NCBI GenBank assembly: GCA_000702085.1
Contig: JNKP01000006.1
Span: forward strand, 124,001 to 188,000
Length of the DNA stretch: 64,000 bases
Direction: 5' to 3'
Source: Lachnospiraceae bacterium P6A3
GTDB taxonomy: Bacteria; Bacillota; Clostridia; Lachnospirales; Lachnospiraceae
Shown here: piece after piece, positions 17,836 through 26,016 of the stretch
How positions within the stretch are numbered: the stretch's first letter is position 1
Layout of the letters: the number at the start of each line of letters is the position of its first letter
Made by a program: the position numbers and the translations under genes
The notes under the pieces: model-generated
The model's database searches: none
Told to the model about the DNA's origin: nothing
Seen by the model: the letters and a program-made list of their open reading frames with translations, nothing else

Positions 17836-18603
17836 ATGACTGACTTTACAACTGTTACAGCCTGCGGCGAGTGCTGCACCGGATGTTCAAAAAAGAAAGA
17901 AGGAATATGCCCGGGATGTATAGAAACTGACGGATGCGTTCCGGAATGGGCAGAATCTGGGAGATGCAAAATACACGCATGCTGTAAGGAACACAATGCA
18001 CGCTTTTGCGGTGTGTGCAATGAATTTCCATGTGAGAAAATTACTCGGATCATTTCATGGAACCCCGACATTGTGCAGTATCTATCGGCATTGGGAGATG
18101 AATACATGATACAGAATATTTCGGATAAGTACGCGGTACGGGTATTGTCTGAAAATGATATTCCTGCTGTCTTGACACTTTGTGAGAAAAACAAACTTTA
18201 TTATCAATACTGTCCTCCTTTTGTCAGCGAAGAAAGTATTCGAGATGATATGAAGGCTCTTCCGCCGGGGAAGGGGAAGCAAGATAAATTCTATATAGGC
18301 TTTTATGATAACGAAGATTTGGTAGCAGTAATGGATCTGATCAGGGAATTCCCTGATGACAAAACTATATTTATAGGGTTCTTTATGACGGATGTGTCAG
18401 TTCAGAATAAAGGTGTTGGATCGGGAATTATCACTGAATTATGTGAGAAACTCAGCCAAAGGGGTTATTTATATGTCAAACTCGGATGGGTTAAAGGAAA
18501 TCCGCAGGCTGAGTGTTTTTGGAAGAAAAACGGATTTAACGAAACAGGAGCAGAAAATACGACGAAGGATTATACAGTAACCATAGCCCAGAGGAAAATA
18601 TAG
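17836..18603 (+). CDS. DUF3795-like zinc domain fused to GNAT acetyltransferase
   Basis: 255 residues. The N-terminal 70 residues are cysteine-rich in the DUF3795 style (CGECCTGC, then CPGC, CKIHACC, CGVC and CEKI), probably a metal-binding domain. From about residue 100 a GNAT domain follows, with the acetyl-CoA loop VQNKGVGSGI and a C-terminal FWKKNGF segment typical of these enzymes. The substrate is unknown. Small DUF3795 proteins are common in clostridia; the fusion is less usual. It lies 73 bases after the nuclease-like gene and one base before the frame of the methyltransferase, inside the array-bracketed island. Confidence 0.7.
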   Translation: MTDFTTVTACGECCTGCSKKKEGICPGCIETDGCVPEWAESGRCKIHACCKEHNARFCGVCNEFPCEKITRIISWNPDIVQYLSALGDEYMIQNISDKYAVRVLSENDIPAVLTLCEKNKLYYQYCPPFVSEESIRDDMKALPPGKGKQDKFYIGFYDNEDLVAVMDLIREFPDDKTIFIGFFMTDVSVQNKGVGSGIITELCEKLSQRGYLYVKLGWVKGNPQAECFWKKNGFNETGAENTTKDYTVTIAQRKI

Positions 18604-18634
18604 GATGTTTTTTGAAATTCAGCGGAGGATACGG

Positions 18635-19390
18635 ATGGAAGATTACAGCATGCAGCATAAGAAAGCCTGGGAATTTGATGCTTACGATTTCTGGGTAAGA
18701 ACTGCAGGAACACCGGAAGAAAGAGCGACAAAGGATAAAGAAAATCCTAAGAAGATGCTGAAGCAGCATGCGGTTTATTTTGATTCTTTTGACGGTGTTA
18801 AGGTAGCAAATATTTGCGGTTCATGCGGAAAGAAGGCAGTACCTCTTGCAATCCTCGGAGCCGATGTTACGGTCTTTGACATTTCCGAAGATAATAAGAA
18901 ATACGCTGTCGAAACAGCTGAGGCTGCGGGCGTAAAGATCGGATATGAAGTTTGTGACATCATGAAGATTGATATGGACAGATATGCCGGATACTTTGAT
19001 GTGGTATTCATGGAAGGCGGGATTCTTCATTATTTTCATGACATAGATGCTTTCATGAGTATTATGAACGGACTGCTAAAACCTGATGGAAAGATGATCT
19101 GCAGCGACTTTCACCCGTTCACCAAGATCTCGGATATCCTGGGGCTTCAGCAACCTACCATGAGCTATTTCTCGACAGACATCTTTGAAGGAGAGATGGC
19201 GCACGCAAGATTTTACGATGAGGAGATCAGAAAGCAGATTCCAAAGTGCCATTATAGGAAGTACACCATCAGCGAGATCATCAATTCTATCATCAGGAAC
19301 GGATTTACCCTGGAGAGGTTTGATGAGCATCCCTCGTGGGAGAATGAGAAACTTCCCGGAGAGTTTACTGCGATAGCAAGAAAGAATTGA
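18635..19390 (+). CDS. Class I SAM-dependent methyltransferase
   Basis: 251 residues. Rossmann methyltransferase signs: VANICGSCGKKAVPLAILGA (motif I variant), VTVFDISEDN (motif II acidic end) and DVVFMEGGILHYF followed by LLKPDGKMICSDFHP (post-motifs). It resembles small-molecule methyltransferases of the UbiE/Tam type; the acceptor is unknown. I use ATG 18635 (GGAGG six bases upstream) rather than 18605. The stop codon TGA (19388-19390) overlaps the first base pairs of array V, so gene and repeat abut exactly. Confidence 0.75.
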   Translation: MEDYSMQHKKAWEFDAYDFWVRTAGTPEERATKDKENPKKMLKQHAVYFDSFDGVKVANICGSCGKKAVPLAILGADVTVFDISEDNKKYAVETAEAAGVKIGYEVCDIMKIDMDRYAGYFDVVFMEGGILHYFHDIDAFMSIMNGLLKPDGKMICSDFHPFTKISDILGLQQPTMSYFSTDIFEGEMAHARFYDEEIRKQIPKCHYRKYTISEIINSIIRNGFTLERFDEHPSWENEKLPGEFTAIARKN

Positions 19391-19722
19391 TGCTATTTTG
19401 TCTGCCCAAATCTTCGCGGCATCGAAAGCTAGCAAATCTACGGAAATCGATGATTTTTGGATAGGGAAGTCAGTGAAGAAGCATCGAAAGCCGGTGAATC
19501 TACGGAAATCGATGCTTTTTGGATAGGGAAGTAAGTGGAGAAGCATCGAAAGCCGGCGAATCTACGGAAATCGATGCCTTTTGCGTGGCCAAGCAAGTGA
19601 AGAATCATCAAAAGCTCGCAAACCCTCAGAAATTGATGCTGTTAGAGATGGCCGTAGCGGGAAAAGGCATCAATTATGGGATGCATTATAGTATTAGATG
19701 CTTAATCGGTTATTGAAACTTA
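19389..19722 (+). repeat. Hairpin repeat array V: 5 units plus terminal half unit
   Basis: Same architecture and orientation as array U. Units start at 19389 (35 bp), 19449, 19511, 19573 and 19635 (37 bp each), all with 25-bp spacers, and an unclosed unit starts in register at 19697. Here most stems are closed by TC...GA (TCGATGC / GCATCGA) instead of the TT...AA of array U, which keeps pairing. Three spacers are nearly identical (GAAAGCnnGnnAATCTACGG followed by AAATC). The terminal half unit begins GATGCTTAATCGGTTATTG, close to the terminal one of array U (GATGCTTATTCGATTCTTTG). The array occupies the gap between the methyltransferase and tetR genes. Confidence 0.93.
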
Positions 19723-19723
19723 T

Positions 19724-20272
19724 TTATTTTAAATATTTGGTATATGGCTTAAACAGCGTAAACAGGTGCGCTGCCATTTCTTCTGAAGTGTACGGAAATG
19801 ATTCTCTGAGCCACCATTCCGTCACACCCAGAAAACCGTTGGAAAGAAACTGTGTCGTGATATCTTTGGACGCAACCATTTCCTTGGGGAATTTGGTAAA
19901 TGCTGCATCAATCTGAGCACTTATGATCTCATGAAGTTTGCTCCTAAAGATTCCGGCTTTATCATTTTTGTATAAGAGGCTGTAGAGTTCTTTGTTTTCT
20001 TCCATGTAAGAAAACATTCCGGGGAGAGCATCTTTTTTAAGCTTTATCTGCGGTTCGCTCTTACAATGAATCGTAAGTTCTTCTAAATATTTATCTATAC
20101 ACTTTTCCAATATGTCATATTTATCAACAAAATGAAGGTAAACGGTTCCGCGATTGATATCTGCTCTTTCGGATATGTCGCGGATCGTTGTCTTCTCAAA
20201 TCCTTTTTCCCTGACAAGATCCATAAAGGTAGTCATTATCAGCTGCCTGGTTTTTTCTATTCTTCTGTCCAT
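19724..20272 (-). CDS. TetR/AcrR family transcriptional regulator
   Basis: 182 residues. N-terminal helix-turn-helix: TRQLIMTTFMDLVREKGFEKTTIRDISERADINRGTVYLHF (about residues 6-46), then YDILEKCIDKYL and a ligand-binding helical domain. The C-terminal part resembles the TetR_C groups of small Firmicute regulators. I use ATG 20272, which has GAAAGGA six bases before it. It is divergent from the ketopantoate-reductase-like gene, with two matching palindromes in the 153-base gap, so it probably represses itself and that gene. Confidence 0.85.
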   Translation of the reverse strand: MDRRIEKTRQLIMTTFMDLVREKGFEKTTIRDISERADINRGTVYLHFVDKYDILEKCIDKYLEELTIHCKSEPQIKLKKDALPGMFSYMEENKELYSLLYKNDKAGIFRSKLHEIISAQIDAAFTKFPKEMVASKDITTQFLSNGFLGVTEWWLRESFPYTSEEMAAHLFTLFKPYTKYLK

Positions 20273-20307
20273 AAACAGTCCTTTCAAATGAACAAATGTA
20301 TATGATG

Positions 20308-20323
20308 TGTTGATTAATCAACA
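20308..20323. promoter_or_regulatory. TetR operator O1 (palindrome)
   Basis: Perfect 16-bp palindrome TGTTGATTAATCAACA, 35 bases upstream of the tetR start. Confidence 0.7.
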
Positions 20324-20386
20324 TAATCCGGATTTTACTCATTGTTTTGGGAATGAGATGTCTTTAAGATGACGATAACAGACACG

Positions 20387-20402
20387 TGTTGATAAATCAA
20401 CA
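20387..20402. promoter_or_regulatory. TetR operator O2 (palindrome)
   Basis: TGTTGATAAATCAACA, the same as O1 except at one central base. With flanking G and C the arms extend to 8 bp (20386-20403). It lies 23 bases before the ketopantoate-reductase-like gene. Two near-identical palindromes in one divergent gap strongly suggest one dimeric regulator. Confidence 0.75.
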
Positions 20403-20425
20403 CATATTCATTAAAAGGAGAACGG

Positions 20426-21361
20426 ATGATGAAAATTTTATTTTTCGGAAGGGGAGCTATCGGAACACAGTATGCATGGGCATTTGAAAAGGCGGGGCAT
20501 ACTGTAGTGTTTTATGTCAGGGCGGGGAGAAGCGTGCAGTATGGCCCCTATGTTGACCTTAAGATTTCTGACGGACGAAGAAAGAAGAGAAAAACAGTAC
20601 AGGAGCGCTTTGATGTAAGTTTCATAGAAGAGATCGATCCGGAAGAAAAGTATGATCTTATGTTCTTCAGCATAAATCCCGAACAGGTTAAAGAAGCTGC
20701 CAAATATCTGGCACCGAGAGTCGGTGATTCAACTGTTTTATTTTTTAACAATTTCGGAAATGACCCATATGATGCAATGCTGCCGATCCCCAAAGATCAG
20801 ATTGTGGTCGGTTTTCCCGGAGCAGGCGGAGGATATGACGGGAACAAACTGTACGGAAATCTGTTTAAAGGAGTTCAGATCGGGATAAAGAAAGAAGCGC
20901 CTGATGCACGGGAAAGAATGGTTCTTGACCTGTTTGCATCCTCCGGTTTTAAGATTAGTGAAAAACACGATATACAGAATTTTTTGATCAATCATTATGT
21001 GGCAAATGCCGCTATGGAGGCGGAGGTTATAAAGACAGGAAGCTTTAAGAACGTGGCAGACAGTAAGGAAGCTTTGACGGGAATGTTTGAAAATATAAGG
21101 GAGATGATTCCCTATCTTAAGGCTAAAAATGTAACGCCCGACCTTTCAGTGAGGTTATTGGCTTTGCTTCCTCCACGCGCCATGGCCGGTCTTCTGAAAA
21201 TGACTTTATATTCTCCGAAAAGCATGGCCTACGAAGCACTTGCTCATAACGGTTTCAAAGCAGGATATGCGGTGAAGGAAATAGTCGGTGAAGCGGATGA
21301 ACTGGGGGTAAGTCTTCCGAGACTTAAAGAGTCGCTTGAGCAAACGGAAAAAGAAGAATGA
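20426..21361 (+). CDS. Ketopantoate reductase-like (ApbA/PanE) protein
   Basis: 311 residues of the ketopantoate reductase superfamily. N-terminal NAD(P) motif ILFFGRGAIGTQYAWAFEKAGH (about 4-25), then a helical C-terminal domain with NFLINHYVANAAMEAEV. True PanE makes pantoate for coenzyme A; this copy sits next to a TetR regulator and outside any pantothenate cluster, so it may reduce another 2-keto acid or act as a general oxidoreductase. The start is ATGATG; AAAAGGAG lies five to eight bases upstream. Regulation by the adjacent TetR through O2 is inferred. Confidence 0.7.
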   Translation: MMKILFFGRGAIGTQYAWAFEKAGHTVVFYVRAGRSVQYGPYVDLKISDGRRKKRKTVQERFDVSFIEEIDPEEKYDLMFFSINPEQVKEAAKYLAPRVGDSTVLFFNNFGNDPYDAMLPIPKDQIVVGFPGAGGGYDGNKLYGNLFKGVQIGIKKEAPDARERMVLDLFASSGFKISEKHDIQNFLINHYVANAAMEAEVIKTGSFKNVADSKEALTGMFENIREMIPYLKAKNVTPDLSVRLLALLPPRAMAGLLKMTLYSPKSMAYEALAHNGFKAGYAVKEIVGEADELGVSLPRLKESLEQTEKEE

Positions 21362-21486
21362 AACCATATAACGAAGTTTATCAAAGCCTGTGCAAAAGCG
21401 CATAATCTGTTGTAAGTGAAAAATTGATAAGGTATACTTATCGCAAATCGGACAAGATCCGTGAAAGCAATTCGGAGGCTGAATTT

Positions 21487-23403
21487 ATGACAGATCAGAT
21501 CAGAAAATATGAGTTTGGAACACCTTATGAAACAGGTGCTGTTGTATGTGATATCCCTAAGATGGTGGGTATACCTGAAAGATTTAAGTATGACATGGAT
21601 TCTCAGACTTTTATATATGATCTTCATGAGAAGGACATGGTATTCGGACTCGGCGAATCAATTCGCGGTATCAATAAAAGAGGCTGGATCTACGTGAGCA
21701 ACAATGCAGATGATCCTGCTCATGATGAAAACAAAACCTCACTGTATGCTTCACAAAACTTTCTGATCGTTGATGATGGTTCGAATTGTTTTGGTATCTT
21801 TATAGATAATCCCGGAAGTGTGACTTTTGATATCGGATATACTGACATGAATGTCATGAGTATTCATCCCGAATATAATGACACTTCTTTTTATGTTATA
21901 GAAGGAAAAACACCTGTTGAGATTGTTCGTGCGTTCAGAGAACTGGTAGGTAAGAGTTATATCCCTCCCATGTGGGCATTCGGATACGGACAGAGCAGAT
22001 GGGGATATAAAACTGCGGATGACATCAGAGAAGTTGCAGCGCGTTACAAAGAATTGGGAATCCCTCTTGATATGATCTATATGGATATAGATTATATGCA
22101 GGATTTCAAAGTGTTTACCATTAATCCCGAAAGATTCCCCGATTTCCCTGAATTCGTCAAGGAAATGAAGGCGGAAGGCATCCGCCTTGTTCCCAATGTG
22201 GATCCCGGTGTAAAGATCGAAGAAGGCTACGATATTTATGAAGAGGGCAAGAAAAAGGGATACTATTGTAAAAAAGAAGACGGAAAAGATCTGGTAGCAG
22301 CCGTATGGCCCGGCAAGGTTCATTTTCCTGATTTCCTGAATTCAGATGTCAGAAAATGGTTCGGTGATAATTACAGGGTATTTCTTGATGCCGGGTTGGA
22401 AGGCTTTTGGAACGATATGAACGAGCCTGCCATCTTCTATTCCGAGGATCATCTTGCCAAAGTGTTCGAGCATGTTAAAGAGCTTGAAAAGAAAGAACTT
22501 GATATCTGGGGATTCTTTGAATTCAAGGATGTATTGGGATCGATAGATAATAATCCCGAGGATTACAGAAGCTTCTATCATAATCTTGACGGACGAAAAG
22601 TCAGACATGACAAAGTTCATAATCTCTACAGTGTTAATATGACAAGATCTGCATCGGAGGCATTCAAAAGACTTGCTCCCGATAAGAAGATACTTCTATT
22701 CTCTAGAGCTTCATATACCGGAATGCACAGATACGGAGGTATATGGACCGGTGATAATATGGCAAGGTGGAGTCACCTTCTCTTAAATATTCAGATGATG
22801 CCCGCTCTCAGTATGAACGGATTTTTATTTGCCGGAGCTGATGTCGGAGGATTCGGCGGAAACACCACGGAAGATCTGATGATGAGATGGGTGGAGTTTG
22901 GAATCTTTACTCCTCTTTTCAGAAATCACTCTGCGATCGGAACAAGAGATCAGGAATTATACCGTTTTAACAGAAAAAGAGATTTCAAGAATCTGGTAGA
23001 ACTCAGATATGCTCTTGTTCCTTACATAAGCAATGCATTTTTGAATGCTGCAGAGAATGATGATATGTACATGAAACCTCTGTGGTTTGATTACAGAGGT
23101 GATGACAGGTGCAGGGAGGTTGAGGATCAGCTTCTTGTGGGTGAGAGCATAATGATCGCACCGGTACATGAACAGAATGCTACGGGAAGATATGTTTATC
23201 TTCCCGAGAATATGAGACTGGTAAGATTCAGAAGCTATTCTGACTATGATACCGAAGTTCTTGAAAGTGGAGATCATTACATTAAAGCTGATCTTAATGA
23301 GGTACTTGTGTTTATAAGACCCGGAAAAGAACTGCCTTTAGCCAAACCTGCAAGGCATGTTGAAGATCTGGATATGAACGACCTTACAGTTATTAAGTAT
23401 TGA
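21487..23403 (+). CDS. GH31 family alpha-glucosidase
   Basis: 638 residues, no signal peptide, so probably cytosolic hydrolysis of imported alpha-glucosides or -xylosides. GH31 marks: PPMWAFGYGQSRWGYKTADD, DMIYMDIDYM, the nucleophile in FWNDMNEP (Asp310), LLFSRASYTGMHRYGGIWTGDN with the acid/base Asp423, and FCADVGGF-like LFAGADVGGFGG. ATG 21487 has CGGAGG eight bases upstream; the frame's longer TTG start lacks one. The exact sugar specificity is not readable. It is followed by a perfect palindrome, then the two-component genes. Confidence 0.92.
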   Translation: MTDQIRKYEFGTPYETGAVVCDIPKMVGIPERFKYDMDSQTFIYDLHEKDMVFGLGESIRGINKRGWIYVSNNADDPAHDENKTSLYASQNFLIVDDGSNCFGIFIDNPGSVTFDIGYTDMNVMSIHPEYNDTSFYVIEGKTPVEIVRAFRELVGKSYIPPMWAFGYGQSRWGYKTADDIREVAARYKELGIPLDMIYMDIDYMQDFKVFTINPERFPDFPEFVKEMKAEGIRLVPNVDPGVKIEEGYDIYEEGKKKGYYCKKEDGKDLVAAVWPGKVHFPDFLNSDVRKWFGDNYRVFLDAGLEGFWNDMNEPAIFYSEDHLAKVFEHVKELEKKELDIWGFFEFKDVLGSIDNNPEDYRSFYHNLDGRKVRHDKVHNLYSVNMTRSASEAFKRLAPDKKILLFSRASYTGMHRYGGIWTGDNMARWSHLLLNIQMMPALSMNGFLFAGADVGGFGGNTTEDLMMRWVEFGIFTPLFRNHSAIGTRDQELYRFNRKRDFKNLVELRYALVPYISNAFLNAAENDDMYMKPLWFDYRGDDRCREVEDQLLVGESIMIAPVHEQNATGRYVYLPENMRLVRFRSYSDYDTEVLESGDHYIKADLNEVLVFIRPGKELPLAKPARHVEDLDMNDLTVIKY

Positions 23404-23424
23404 TGACCGGATGACAATTGGGAC

Positions 23425-23487
23425 GTGACAGTGGGGACGCTTCATTTTTGTCACTCGGTGACAAAAATGAAGCGTCCCCACTGTCAC
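23425..23487. repeat. Perfect 30-bp-arm palindrome (REP/MITE-like)
   Basis: Arms of 30 bp (23425-23454 and 23458-23487) match without error around the 3-base loop TCG. Each arm has the form GTGACAGTGGGGACG...TTTTTGTCAC, with short terminal GTGAC/GTCAC repeats inside the arm. I recall similar GTGACA..GGGGACG palindromes scattered in Firmicutes in association with REP-type (Y1 tyrosine) transposases. No transposase is nearby, so this is an orphan copy. It lies right between the GH31 stop and the response-regulator ribosome site and could also act as a terminator. Confidence 0.9.
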
Positions 23488-23502
23488 AAATTAGGAGTGT
23501 GT

Positions 23503-24210
23503 ATGAAAGTATTTTTGCTTGAAGATGATGATGCCATCGGAATGGGGCTTAAGTATTCTTTGGAAAAAGAGGGATATTCGGCCTGCCTCTACAAGTCGAA
23601 AGCAGATGCCCTTAATGCATGGAAAACAGGTGAATATGATCTGTGTATTCTCGATATCAATCTTCCCGATGGGAACGGATATGATGTATGCAAATTCATC
23701 AAAGAAAAAGAAGATGTTCCGGTGATATTTCTGACAGCAAGTGACGCTGAGGTCAATGTGGTAATGGGACTCGAGATGGGAGCGGATGATTATATCTGCA
23801 AACCTTTCAGAGTCGGAGAACTGATGGCCAGAGTGAAAACCGTGCTTCGAAGAAGCGGAAGATCGAAGGATATTTCTGCGACTGCGGACAACAACATCAA
23901 AATCGAAAACATGATCATCAATACAGCGGAGGCTAAGGTATATCTGTCCGATAAGGAGAGCGGAAAAGAAAAGCACATAGAACTTACCGCGCTGGAGTAC
24001 AGACTTCTTCTTGATTTTGTAAATAACAGAGGAATCGTCATGTCCAGAAATAAACTTCTGGAAGATATGTGGGATGTAAGCGGAGAGTTTGTTAACGATA
24101 ATACGCTTACCGTATATATCAAAAGACTTAGGGATAAAATAGAAGAAGATCCCGCAGATCCGAAGATCATTAAAACGGTTCGCGGAATGGGATATATGAT
24201 CGAGAAGTAA
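23503..24210 (+). CDS. OmpR-family response regulator
   Basis: 235 residues. Receiver domain with acidic pair LLEDDDA and phosphoacceptor Asp51 in CILDINLPDGNGYDV, switch T in FLTASDAE, and Lys in YICKPFRVGEL. The C-terminal winged helix ends TVYIKRLRDKIEEDPADPKIIKTVRGMGYMIEK. I start at ATG 23503 (TTAGGAG upstream); the longer frame runs through the palindrome. It is followed by its kinase after 9 bases and then an ABC exporter, the arrangement of Bce-type peptide-sensing modules. Confidence 0.93.
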   Translation: MKVFLLEDDDAIGMGLKYSLEKEGYSACLYKSKADALNAWKTGEYDLCILDINLPDGNGYDVCKFIKEKEDVPVIFLTASDAEVNVVMGLEMGADDYICKPFRVGELMARVKTVLRRSGRSKDISATADNNIKIENMIINTAEAKVYLSDKESGKEKHIELTALEYRLLLDFVNNRGIVMSRNKLLEDMWDVSGEFVNDNTLTVYIKRLRDKIEEDPADPKIIKTVRGMGYMIEK

Positions 24211-24219
24211 AGGTTTGTT

Positions 24220-25218
24220 ATGATCAAGAATAAAGATTTTTTTAAGATGATAATTATCACCTGCATCACAGTTGCAGTATCCGCTGTAATCGGGTTTTGC
24301 TTTGGGGGACTTGTGGCGGGATGCACTGTTCTTCTGACAGGGACATTAATATGCATTGTTTTTGCTCTGTATACAAGAAAAAGATATAAGGATATAGATG
24401 ATCTGAATGCATATCTGTCCAAGGTTCTCTCGGGTAATGATGTCCCGGATATTACTGATCAGGAAGAGGGAGAGCTTTCTATTCTAAAGACCAATATCTA
24501 TAAAGCGACCACCACATTAAAATTTCAAAAAGAACTTCTTGCTGATGATAAAAGGATGCTGGCAGATGCGATAGCGGATATATCACATCAGCTTAAAACA
24601 CCGCTTACATCAATGATGGTGATGAACGATCTTCTGCTGAACGAGGAGGATGCGGCAAAGAGGGAAGAGTTTATTAAAACACAGTCAAGTCAGCTTGGAA
24701 GAATGAACTGGCTTATTCAGACTTTGCTTAAATTGTCTAAATTGGATGCGGGGACCGCACTCTTAAAGAATGAAGACATAAAAAGCTCGGTCCTTGTGTC
24801 GGATGCACTTAAGCCTTTTGAGATACAGATGGAACTTAAGGACATCGCAAAGAATGTCACGGGGCCTGATATTGATATAACCTGCGATAAAAACTGGACT
24901 CTTGAGGTAATCCAGAATATCATCAAAAACTGCATCGAGCATATGGATGAAGGAGGACTTCTCCGCATCGAATCATCCGAGACGAATCTCTATACCCAGA
25001 TTGCTGTTTCCGATACGGGATGCGGAATTGATGAGTCCGATCTTCCTCATATCTTTGAAAGATTCTATAAAGGCAAGAATGCATCTAAGGACAGTGTCGG
25101 TATCGGACTTGCTCTTGCCAGAACAATCATGACTTCCCAGCATGGAGACATCATAGTCGAGAGCAATAAGGGCGAAGGAAGTACATTCTTTGTCAGGTTC
25201 TATAAGACGATCGTCTAA
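24220..25218 (+). CDS. Sensor histidine kinase (two-TM, Bce-like)
   Basis: 332 residues. Two adjacent membrane segments near the N-terminus (about 10-50) with almost no outside loop, as in intramembrane-sensing kinases that rely on their ABC transporter for signal. H-box ADISHQLKTPLTSM with His123; N-box IIKNCIEHMDEGG; G-boxes DTGCGIDESDLPHIFERFYKG and VGIGLALARTIM. It pairs with the regulator just upstream. The signal (antimicrobial peptide or lipid-II binder) is inferred from the module. Confidence 0.9.
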   Translation: MIKNKDFFKMIIITCITVAVSAVIGFCFGGLVAGCTVLLTGTLICIVFALYTRKRYKDIDDLNAYLSKVLSGNDVPDITDQEEGELSILKTNIYKATTTLKFQKELLADDKRMLADAIADISHQLKTPLTSMMVMNDLLLNEEDAAKREEFIKTQSSQLGRMNWLIQTLLKLSKLDAGTALLKNEDIKSSVLVSDALKPFEIQMELKDIAKNVTGPDIDITCDKNWTLEVIQNIIKNCIEHMDEGGLLRIESSETNLYTQIAVSDTGCGIDESDLPHIFERFYKGKNASKDSVGIGLALARTIMTSQHGDIIVESNKGEGSTFFVRFYKTIV

Positions 25219-25220
25219 TA

Positions 25221-25258
25221 TTACAAAATTGTAATATTAATAGTCACCGTATTGTAAT
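25221..25258. promoter_or_regulatory. Putative response-regulator sites before the ABC genes
   Basis: TTACAA-AA-TTGTAA (25221-25234) has perfect 6-base arms. ATTGTAAT occurs at 25228-25235 and again at 25251-25258, 23 bases apart, about two helical turns. This spacing suits a dimeric OmpR-type regulator controlling the ABC genes at 25321. Confidence 0.45.
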
Positions 25259-25320
25259 GTGATATTGTTAACCTGTTCTCAAGCAGAAAGAAGCTGCGTT
25301 TTGAGAAAGGAGTTTTTGGA

Positions 25321-26016
25321 ATGAAAATACTTGAGATTAAAAACCTTTGCAAGGTCTACGGAAATGGAGAGACCAAGGTTGATGCTCTTGATAATGTTTC
25401 TTTTGAAGTGGAACAGGGAGAGTTTGTTGCCATAGTGGGACCTTCGGGCTCCGGTAAATCGACCCTGCTTCATATTCTCGGAGGTGTGGATTCTCCGACT
25501 TCCGGTGTGGTCAATATCGCCGGTACGGATATAAGCAAGCTGGATGAAACAAAACTTGCAATCTTCAGAAGAAGACAGATCGGACTTATCTATCAGTTTT
25601 ATAATCTGATCCCCATTCTTAATGTTGAGGAGAATATGACACTTCCGCTTCTTCTGGACGGTAAGAAGCCGGATAAAAAGCTTTTGAAAGATCTTCTGGA
25701 AAAACTCGGACTTAAGGAAAGGTTAAAGCATCTTCCCAATCAGCTATCCGGAGGACAGCAGCAGAGGGTTTCCATAGGGCGAGCTCTTATGAATAATCCC
25801 GCGCTTCTTCTTGCTGACGAACCTACCGGAAACCTTGACAGTGAAAACAGTAAGGAAATAGTGGCGCTTCTTAGAAAATTTAACAAAGAGAATAATCAGA
25901 CGGTGATCATAATAACTCATGATGAAAGGATCGCACTTTCCGCAGACCGCATCATCACGATCGAGGATGGAAGGATTACTAAAGACTCAGGCAGAGTGGA
26001 GGTGAGTGCGGTATGA
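25321..26016 (+). CDS. ABC transporter ATP-binding protein (MacB/BceA type)
   Basis: 231 residues. Walker A GPSGSGKST (about 38-46), Q-loop YQFYNLIPILNV, signature LSGGQQQRVSIGRAL, Walker B LLLADEPTGNLD and the H-loop IITHD. The AYQFYNLI-type Q-loop and TGNLDSENSKEI stretch are typical of the MacB/LolD/BceA subfamily, which works with FtsX-type permeases. It overlaps the permease start by four bases. It is likely part of a peptide resistance or export module with the upstream two-component pair. Confidence 0.93.
   Translation: MKILEIKNLCKVYGNGETKVDALDNVSFEVEQGEFVAIVGPSGSGKSTLLHILGGVDSPTSGVVNIAGTDISKLDETKLAIFRRRQIGLIYQFYNLIPILNVEENMTLPLLLDGKKPDKKLLKDLLEKLGLKERLKHLPNQLSGGQQQRVSIGRALMNNPALLLADEPTGNLDSENSKEIVALLRKFNKENNQTVIIITHDERIALSADRIITIEDGRITKDSGRVEVSAV

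Noticed and set aside
16294-19722. Integron attC sites
   Set aside because: No GTTRRRY / RYYYAAC core pair, no integron integrase in the window, and many units per junction instead of one.
23425-23502. N-terminal extension of the response regulator through the palindrome
   Set aside because: The extra residues are just the translated palindrome, while ATG 23503 has a proper TTAGGAG and starts the standard MKVFLLEDD receiver.
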